From contig JARRJS010000127.1 in the NCBI GenBank assembly GCA_037388885.1, positions 1 to 8,967 of the forward strand: a DNA stretch of 8,967 bases, in the 5' to 3' direction. The notes below the pieces were generated by a model. That model was not told the DNA's origin, searched no databases, and was given only the letters and a program-made list of their open reading frames with translations. This DNA is from JARRJS01 sp037388885 (GTDB lineage Bacteria > Gemmatimonadota > Gemmatimonadetes > Longimicrobiales > RSA9). Numbering within the stretch: position 1 is the stretch's first letter; the number at the start of each line of letters is the position of its first letter. Positions 1-8,967 of this stretch are shown here, one piece after another. The translations under genes and the position numbers were made by a program.

Positions 1-3000
1 AGCTCGAAGCCGTCCATCTCGGGCATCATGAGGTCGAGCAGCAGCAGCTGGGGCTGGGCCTCGCTCAGGCGCTCGAGGGCGACGCGTCCGTTCTCGGCCT
101 CCAGCACGCTCCAGCCTTCGCGCTCCATGGTGCGGCGCAGCATGGCGCGGGCGGCGGGGTCGTCCTCCACCACCAGCACGGGCCGTTCCCGGTCGGTGCA
201 GTGGCGGTGCAGGGCGTCCAGCAGGCGGGCCGCGTCCACCGGCTTGGTGAGGTAGTCGGAGGCACCCAGGGCGAAGCCCAGGCGGCGGTCGTCCAGCATG
301 GACAGGATGATGACGGGCACGTGGCTCAGCTCGGCGTCGGCCCGCAGCTGCTCCAGCACGGACCAGCCGTCGACGCCCGGCATGAGCACGTCCAGGATCA
401 CGGCGTCGGGCCGCAGCTCCCGGGCCCGCTCCAGGCCGCTGGCGCCGTCGGCCGCGCCCTCCACCCGGTAGCCCTCGCGCGCCAGCCAGTGGCGCAGCAG
501 CGTGTGCACCTCCGGGTCGTCGTCGATGACCAGCAGGGTGCCGCTCTCGCCCGTGCCGGCGCCCTCCTCCAGGACGCCCGCCTCCTCCACGGAAGCCGCC
601 GCGTCCGCCGGCGCGGCCGATCCCACGCGCCGCGGCAGCCGTACCGTGAACGTGGAGCCCACGCCCGGCTCGCTCGCCACCGTGATGTCGCCGCCCATCA
701 TGCGGCAGAAGCGCCGGCTGATGGCCAGCCCCAGCCCCGTGCCGCCGTAGCGCCGCGTCGTGGACGCCTCCGCCTGCGAGAACGCTTCGAACAGCCGCTC
801 CATCTGCTCCGGCGTCATGCCGATGCCCGAGTCCGCCACCGCGATCTCCAGCCACTCGACGCCGTCTTCATCCTGCGTCGCGTCCGCCGTCAGACGGATC
901 GTGCCCTGCTCCGTGAACTTGCTGGCGTTGCTCAACAGGTTCAGCAGCACCTGGCGCACCTTCGTCACGTCCGCCTGCACCCATCCCAGCTCCCCCGTCT
1001 CCCGCACCAGCGTGTTGCCGTTCTTCTCCAGCAGCGGCGCCACCGTCGATGACACCTCGTCCAGCACCTCCGCCAGCTCGAACTCCTCCAGGTACAGGTC
1101 CATCTTGCCGGCCTCGATCTTCGACAGGTCCAGGATGCCGTTGATCAGGCCCAGCAGATGCTTGCCCGCCGCTCCGATCTTCTCCAGGTCCGGCACGTAC
1201 TGGCCGTGCCCCGATTCCTGCGCCTCCTCCTCCAGCATCTCGCTGTAGCCGATGACCGCGTTCAGCGGCGTGCGCAGCTCGTGGCTCATGCTGGCCAGGA
1301 ACTGGCTCTTCGCCTGGTTCGCCGATTCCGCCGCCTGCCGCGCCTCCAGCAGCTCCGTGATGTCGTGGTACAGGCCCATGATGCCCACACGCTCGCCGTC
1401 CACCATCACGGACACACCCGCCAGCTCCACGTCCACCAGCGTGCCGTCCTTGCGCCGCCGCCGGCCGATACCCGTGGCCACGATGCCCTCGTGCGCCTGC
1501 TCCGTGTACGCCGCGGCCTCCGCCAGCGTCTCCTCCGTGTTGATCAGCTCGTCCAGGTTGCGACCGATGACCTCGGACTCCGCCCAGCCGAACAGCCGCT
1601 CGAACGCCGGGTTGCACGACGTGATGTTGAAGTCCAGGTCCAGCGTGACGATGGCCACCGGGTTGTTCAGCACCAGGTCCTCGAAGAACTGCTTCTGCTT
1701 GCGCGCGGCCGTGAACAGGCGCGCGTTCTCGATGGCGATGGCCGCCTGCGGTGCGAACAGCTCCAGCAGCTCCAGGTCCTTGTCGCCGAACCGGCGTGTG
1801 GGGTCCGAGTGCACGCTGGCGATGGCACCCAGCAGCCGGTCGCCGATGAGCAGCGGCGCCGCCATCACGGACTGCACCGTGCTCTGCGTGTACTTGCCCG
1901 ATCGGCCTTCCCAGTCCTGGTAGCGCGGGATGATCAGCGACCTGTGCGTCTGCGCCACGCGGCCCATCGCACCCTCGCCCAGTGTCATGCGCGTGCCCAC
2001 CGCGTTGGTGCCCATGTTGTGGCTCGCCGCGATCACGAGCTCGCCCGGACCCTCGTCGTAGATGGCCAGCTCGCCGCCCGTCACGCCCAGCAGCGCCACC
2101 GCACGCCCCAGCACGTGCTGCAGCAGCTTCTCCAGCTCCAGCTCCGAGACCAGGTCCTGCATGGTTTCCAGGAGCGCGCGCTGCTCCTCCGCCCGGCGGT
2201 GCTCCGCCGTGAACAGGCGCGCGTTCTCGATGGCCACGGCGGCCTGCGGCGCGAACAGCTGGACCAGCTGCTCGTCCTGGGCGTTGAAGGCGTGGCCGGG
2301 GGATGCATGTACCATGGCGATGGCGCCCACCAGCCGCTGACCGATGAGCAACGGCGCCGCCATCACGGATTGAACCGTGCTCTGCGTGTACTTGTCCGAG
2401 CGGCCCTCCCACTCCTGGTAGTGGGGCACCACCAGCGGCTCGAGCGTCTCGGCGACCCGGCCCATGGCACCTTCGCCGGGCGACATGCGGCTGCCCACGG
2501 CGTTGGTGCCCATCTGGTGGCTGGCGGCGATCACCAGCTCGTGGGCGCCCTCGTCGTAGATGCCCAGCTCGCCGCCCGTGGCGCCCAGCAGACGGACCGC
2601 CCGCTCCAGCAGCGACTGCAGCAGCTTCTCCAGCTCCAGCTCGCCGGACAGGTCGGACAGCGTTTCCAGGAGCGCCTTCTGCTCGTCGGCCCGGCGGCGC
2701 TCCGCCTGGAGCAGGCGCACACGGCCGATGGCAATGCCGGTCTGCTGCGCCGCCGCGTGCAGGATCTCGAAGTCGCCCTGGCCGAATGCGTCCTCATCGG
2801 TGCTTTCGACGACCAGCACGCCCACAACCTCGTCATCGACGGCGATGGGCACGTCCACCTCGCAACCGCCGGCCGCGCCGCTCACGTAAAGCGGCTCTTC
2901 CCGTACGTGTGGCGAGTAGTGCAGCTGTCCGTCCAGGATGGCGCGCTCGCTGAGACCCTGGCCGGGTGCCAGGTGCAGGTTCTTTTCCGGGCCGTGCCAC

Positions 3001-3217
3001 CCCACGTTGGCGCGCAGCACGCGGTCGCCGCTGGCCGGGTCCAGCAGGAAGACGCCGACGAAATCGTAGCCCAGGGCCTCGTCGTGCAACCCGTCGACCG
3101 TGCTGAGGCAGACGGCGTCTTCGTCGTGCGCCGCGGCGATCTCCGTGCTCAGGCGCAGCAGCGCCGACTGGCGGCGGGCGACGACTTCGGCCGCGACGTG
3201 CGTTCCGGGATCCGGCG

Positions 3218-3221
<4 letters not shown>
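1..3221 (-). CDS. Hybrid sensor histidine kinase C, 3' end cut off (GAF-GAF-GAF-PAS-HisKA-HATPase-REC-REC)
   Basis: The frame is open without a stop from ATG 3221 to the window edge: 1073 codons are present and the gene continues past base 1. Domains: GAF1 (about 18-170), GAF2 and GAF3 as tandem 166-residue units (173-338 and 339-504), PAS (about 510-625), HisKA with FLASMSHELRTPLNA (His647), HATPase (about 745-860; N-box Asn761, DSGIGM at Asp797, GGTGLGL at 826-832), an Ala/Glu/Gly linker, REC1 (about 893-1005; Asp944, Lys993) and the beginning of REC2 (from about 1013; Asp1063 in LLLLDLMMPEMDG). By comparison with gene A about 65 residues of REC2 are missing, predicting roughly 1140 residues in all. 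There is no signal peptide or membrane segment. Its start overlaps the stop of gene B (ATGA) and is preceded by GAGGG 7 bases upstream. It has the receivers that B lacks and nearly the same GAF1 as B, so the two are close paralogs. The role is a cytoplasmic hybrid kinase; signal and output are unknown. Confidence 0.93.
1710..2705 (-). repeat. Tandem 498-bp repeat encoding GAF2 and GAF3 of gene C
   Basis: Units 2705-2208 and 2207-1710 have the same 498-base period and the same module boundaries as in gene B. The two domains share features that are absent from gene B, such as SHxMGTNAVG and KYTQSTVQSVMAAPLLIG. They are less alike at DNA level than the B pair but are clearly duplicates of one another. 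Confidence 0.82.
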
Positions 3222-5847
<2,626 letters not shown>

Positions 5848-5851
<4 letters not shown>

Positions 5852-5866
5852 GGCGTCGGCTCCACC
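5848..5866 (-). promoter_or_regulatory. ATGA stop/start overlap and ribosome binding site of gene B
   Basis: The TGA of gene A (5850-5848) lies inside the sequence ATGA whose ATG (5851-5849) starts gene B. A purine-rich GGTGGAG at 5866-5860 sits 8 bases before the ATG and can serve as Shine-Dalgarno within the last codons of A. This arrangement usually means that ribosomes finishing A reinitiate on B, keeping the two products in linked amounts. Confidence 0.75.
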
Positions 5867-8661
5867 CAGCGGCCGAGCACCGCATGCAGGCGCTCGACCA
5901 GCTCCGTCCGGTTCAGCGGGCCCTTCTGCACGATGCGCTGCACGCCGCCGTTCAGCCGTCGCCGCTCGTCGTCCGTCAGGTCCTTGGCGGTCACGACGAC
6001 GACGGGAATGGCGTGCCACGTGTCGTGTCCCCGCAGCTCTTCCAGGAACTCGAACCCGTCCATGCCGGGCATGATCAGGTCGAGCAGGATAAGGGCCGGC
6101 ATGCGCTGGGCCACGCGCTCGAGGCCCGCCCGTCCGTCGGCGGCCTCCGTGACCGTGCAACCTTCCGCCTCCAGGGCCCGGCGCAGCAGGGCCCGGGTCG
6201 CCTCGTCGTCCTCCACCACCAGCACGGGCGCCGCCGCCGGCGCGGACACGAACCGCTTCATCACGGCCACGACCCGCTCCCGCTCCACCGGCTTGGTCAG
6301 GTACTCGGACGCGCCCAGGGCCAGGCCCAGCGGCTTCTCGTCCAGGATGGTGATCATGACGACAGGAATGTCGGCCAGCTCCGGCTCCGATTTCAGCTCG
6401 GTCAGCACCGACCACCCGTCCATGGAGGGCATCATGGCGTCCAGCGTGATAGCGGCCGGTCGCAGCTCCCGGGCGATGCGGATGCCCGTGGGCCCGTCCG
6501 CCGCGAAGACAGGGCGCATGCCCGCGCCGATCAGGTATCGACCCACCAGGTCGCGCGCCGCTTCGTCGTCGTCCACCACCAGCACCACCGGCGCGTCCGC
6601 CGGCGCCCCGGCGGCGTCTGCGGCGCCCGCGTTCCCGGGGGACGCGTCCGCCGGCTCGCTCACCTCGGCAGGCAGGCGCACCGTGAACGTGGAGCCCACG
6701 CCCGGCTCGCTCTCCACCGTGACGTCGCCGCCCATCATGCGGCAGAACCGCCGCGTGATGACCAGGCCGAGGCCCGTGCCGCCGAACCGCTTCGTCGTGG
6801 ATGCTTCCGCCTGGGAGAACGCCTCGAACAGCCGCCCCATCTGCTCCGGCGTCATGCCGATGCCCGAGTCCCGCACCCGGAAGGTGACGACATCGCCGGC
6901 CGCACCGCCCTCCCGCTCCACGTCCAGCCCCACCTCGCCCGACTGCGTGAACTTGCTGGCGTTGCTCAGCAGGTTGAGTAGCGACTGGCGCAGCTTCGTC
7001 AGGTCGGCGTACATGGTGCCCGCGTCCGGCGTACTCCGCACGACGAGGCGGTTGCCGTTCCGGTCCATGAGCGGCTGCACCGTCGTCGCCACGTCCCGCA
7101 CCACGTCCGCCACGTTGAAGCGCTCCAGGAACAGCTCCGTCTTGCCCGCCTCGATCTTGGACAGGTCCAGGATGTCGTTGATCAGAGCCAGCAGGTGCCG
7201 GCCCGCCGAACGGATCTTGTGCAGGTCGGACGCGTATTCCTCCTGGCCGGCCTCCTGTACCTCCTCCGCCAGCATCTCGCTGTAGCCGATGATGGCGTTC
7301 AGGGGCGTGCGCAGCTCGTGGCTCATGCTGGCCAGGAATTGGCTCTTGGCCTGGTTCGCCGATTCCGCCTGCTGCCGCGCCTCCACCAGCTCGCTGATGT
7401 CGTGGTAGAGCGCCATCACGCCCGCCGGCTTGCCGTCCACCATCACCTTCATCGCCAACAGCTCCACGTCCACCAGCGACCCGTCCTTGCGGCGCCGCTT
7501 GGTGATGCCGTGCGTCATCCCGCTCCGCGCCTGTCGGGTGTACGAGACCGCCTCCGCATGCTGCTCCGGCGTGGTGATCAGCGTGTCCAGGTTGCGGCCC
7601 ATGACCTCGTCCAGCGGGTAGCCGAACAGCTTCTCGAACGCCGGGTTCGCCGCCACCACGTTCTCCGCCACGTCCAGCGTCACGATGGCCACCGGGCTCG
7701 TGGTCATGACCGCTTCGAAGTACTGCTTGTCCCGCTGCGCCCGGGCGTACAGCCGCGCGTTCTCGATGGCCACCGCCGCCTGCTGGCCGAACAGGTTAAG
7801 CAGGCGCAGGTCCGACGCGGCGAACGTCAGGGACGGGTTCTCGTGCCAGACGTTGATGGCGCCCACCGGCCGCTTGCCGATCATGAGCGGCGCCACTACC
7901 ACGCCCCGTGCGTCGATGCGGGCGTACTGCGACGAACGACCGGGCCACGTCTGGTAGTCCGGGATGTTCATCATCTCTCCCGTCTCCACGACGTGGCCCA
8001 TGGCACCCTCGCCGTACGCCAGCCGCGTACCGGTCGAGTCCTCCTGCATGTTGTGGTTCGCCACCACCACCAGCTCCGCAGCCTCGTCGTCGTACGTCGC
8101 CAGCTCGCCGCCCGCGGCGTTCAGCAGCTTGACCGCGCGCCCCAGCACCGCCTCCAGCAGCCGCCCCAGCTCCAGCTCGCCCGACAGGTCGGCCACCGTG
8201 GCCAGCAGCGCTTCGTGCTCATCCCCCCGCCTGTGCTCCGCCGCCAGCCGGCGCGCCCGCTCGATGGCCACGCCCGCATGCCGCGCCGCCGTCGCGAGGA
8301 TCTCCAGGTCCGCGTCGGAAAAACTGTCGCCGGCGGGCCGCGCCACCAGCACACCGTTGAGGCCGGCCTCCAGGGGAAAGCGCTTGGTGCCGTCGTCGCC
8401 CGCCCCGTCCGCGTCGGCGGCCACCACCGGGCCCGTGCCCGCCCGCAGCGTCGCTTCGCCACCCGCAGGTCCCGCGATGTAGAGGCCCAGGGAAGGGAAG
8501 GAGAGGGGGGACGCGCCGAGCCCTGCCACGAGACGTTGGCAGATTTCCGCCTCGTCCTCCGCGGCCGCGATCTCCGCCGTCAGGCGCAGTGCGGCCACGT
8601 AACGTGATTCGGACGCGACGTCGCGTGGGGAGACATCGGGGCGGTGTCTTCCGTCGTCCAT
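5848..8661 (-). CDS. Hybrid sensor histidine kinase A (GAF-GAF-PAS-HisKA-HATPase-REC-REC)
   Basis: A 937-residue soluble hybrid histidine kinase with no signal peptide or membrane segment, so a cytoplasmic sensor. Domains in order: a short divergent GAF1 (about 20-135), GAF2 (about 145-305), PAS (about 312-425), HisKA with H-box FLASMSHELRTPLNA and phosphoacceptor His448, HATPase (about 545-665) with N-box Asn563, G1 motif DSGIGM at Asp598 and G2 motif GGTGLGL after Phe626, an Ala/Asp/Gly-rich linker, then REC1 (about 692-805; Asp741, Lys790) and REC2 (about 815-930; Asp861, Lys913). All kinase motifs are intact, so it should autophosphorylate and pass phosphate to its receivers. REC2 has Lys-Gly-Pro where most receivers have Lys-Pro. 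The ATG at 8661 was chosen because it places the N-terminal helix (xxALRLTAEIA) at a similar distance from the start as in the two downstream paralogs. The frame stays open to the window edge and no clear Shine-Dalgarno is visible, so the start is the least certain part. It is the first gene of the operon and overlaps gene B by 4 bases. The signal is unknown. Confidence 0.93.
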
Positions 8662-8716
8662 CGCCAGCTTTTTGCCGGAGAATAAGAACGTCCCCGGGCA
8701 GTTTCGCTGTCTGCGG

Positions 8717-8756
8717 TAGTGTGCCAGGGAGCGTTGGGGATACCATAATGTGCCAG
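8717..8756. repeat. Pair of 11-base direct repeats, possible operator
   Basis: On the plus strand tagtgtgccag (8717-8727) and taatgtgccag (8746-8756) are direct repeats differing at one base, spaced 29 bases start to start. They lie about 55-95 bases before the ATG of gene A in the AT-richer leader, where a transcription factor could bind. The binding role is inferred from position only. Confidence 0.35.
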
Positions 8757-8902
8757 CGATGACACGCTCGCCGCAAGTGCTGCATCGTGGGATGACCGTG
8801 TGGCATCGGCGAAAATAGACCCGATAACCCCGGCCCGGGTGCCCGTGCGGCTGCGAGTCACGGGCCCACGAGCGGACGCGTGGAACTACCCGGGCTCGGC
8901 TC

Positions 8903-8924
8903 CCGCTCCCGCACGAGGGAGCGG
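8903..8924. repeat. Perfect 8-bp inverted repeat (hairpin or operator)
   Basis: The arms ccgctccc (8903-8910) and gggagcgg (8917-8924) pair perfectly around a 6-base loop gcacga. No T-tract follows on either strand, so it is not a typical intrinsic terminator. It could be a protein-binding dyad or the remains of a terminator of an upstream gene. A chance occurrence is possible in such GC-rich DNA. Confidence 0.35.
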
Positions 8925-8967
8925 TTGGTGCCGAAAGGAATCGCCCAACAACGGCCCGGCGGAGCAC

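Larger units (their letters stand above)
8662..8967. other. Non-coding leader upstream of the kinase operon
   Basis: This 306-base stretch precedes the first kinase gene. The part from about 8675 to 8830 is visibly richer in A and T than the genes (for example gaaaatagac, taccataatg, gagaataagaac), as expected for a promoter region. One minus-strand frame is open through it in line with gene A, but the translation is Arg/Pro/Ser-rich without a recognised domain, and the two paralogs start without such an extension. No -35/-10 pair with acceptable spacing, no tRNA and no confident terminator was found. It holds the direct and inverted repeats listed separately. Confidence 0.6.

Noticed and set aside
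868..2412. Minus-strand open frame of 514 codons inside gene C
   Set aside because: It is in a different frame from the continuous GAF/PAS/HisKA reading of gene C and yields a Gly/Ala/Arg-rich product with no domain.
5852..6415. Longer start for gene B, 188 codons upstream of 5851
   Set aside because: The extension overlaps the two receivers of gene A out of frame, is Gly/Ala/Arg-rich, and lacks counterparts in C. The ATG at 5851 has an ATGA overlap and a ribosome binding site.
8721..8755. Sigma-54 promoter suggested by two TGGCAC sequences on the minus strand
   Set aside because: Neither TGGCAC is followed by TTGC at the required distance: one has no GC at -12 and the other is one base too short.
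8903..8924. Intrinsic terminator at the inverted repeat
   Set aside because: The hairpin is good but no run of T follows on either strand, so it is listed only as an inverted repeat.

Overview
The window is about 9 kb of very GC-rich DNA. It holds three large genes, all read right to left on the minus strand, that form one tightly packed transcription unit. In transcription order they are A (8661-5848), B (5851-3218) and C (3221 to beyond base 1, incomplete). All three are paralogous soluble sensor histidine kinases with GAF domains, a PAS domain and a HisKA-HATPase core. A and C are hybrid kinases with two C-terminal receiver domains. B stops directly after its ATPase domain and has no receiver. 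A and B share a 4-base ATGA stop/start overlap, and so do B and C, which points to translational coupling. In total the window encodes eight GAF domains (2+3+3), three PAS domains, three complete kinase cores and four receivers (the last cut by the window edge). No HPt, DNA-binding or enzymatic output domain is present.

Region by region: 8662-8967 is the only non-coding stretch. It is less GC-rich than the genes in its middle part, and it carries a hairpin-like inverted repeat and a pair of near-identical 11-base direct repeats. These are candidate control sites for the operon, although no convincing -35/-10 promoter could be assigned. From 8661 to 1 the DNA is fully coding. Within B and C, GAF2 and GAF3 form an exact 498-bp (166-codon) tandem repeat. 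The same 166-residue unit is present once in A. In B the two copies share a 76-base perfectly identical run, which suggests recent duplication or gene conversion.

Biologically this looks like a cytoplasmic signal-integration cluster. Three kinases with very similar dimerisation/phosphoacceptor helices but different sensory arrays are made in coupled amounts, and only the outer two carry receivers. Mixed dimers, or phosphotransfer from B to the receivers of A or C, are plausible but inferred. The output regulator is not in the window.

The GC content and the multi-GAF hybrid kinases suggest a high-GC environmental bacterium with a large signalling repertoire (for example Gemmatimonadota, Chloroflexota or Myxococcota). 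The sequence alone does not settle the phylum. No RNA gene, CRISPR array, insertion sequence or phage gene was seen.
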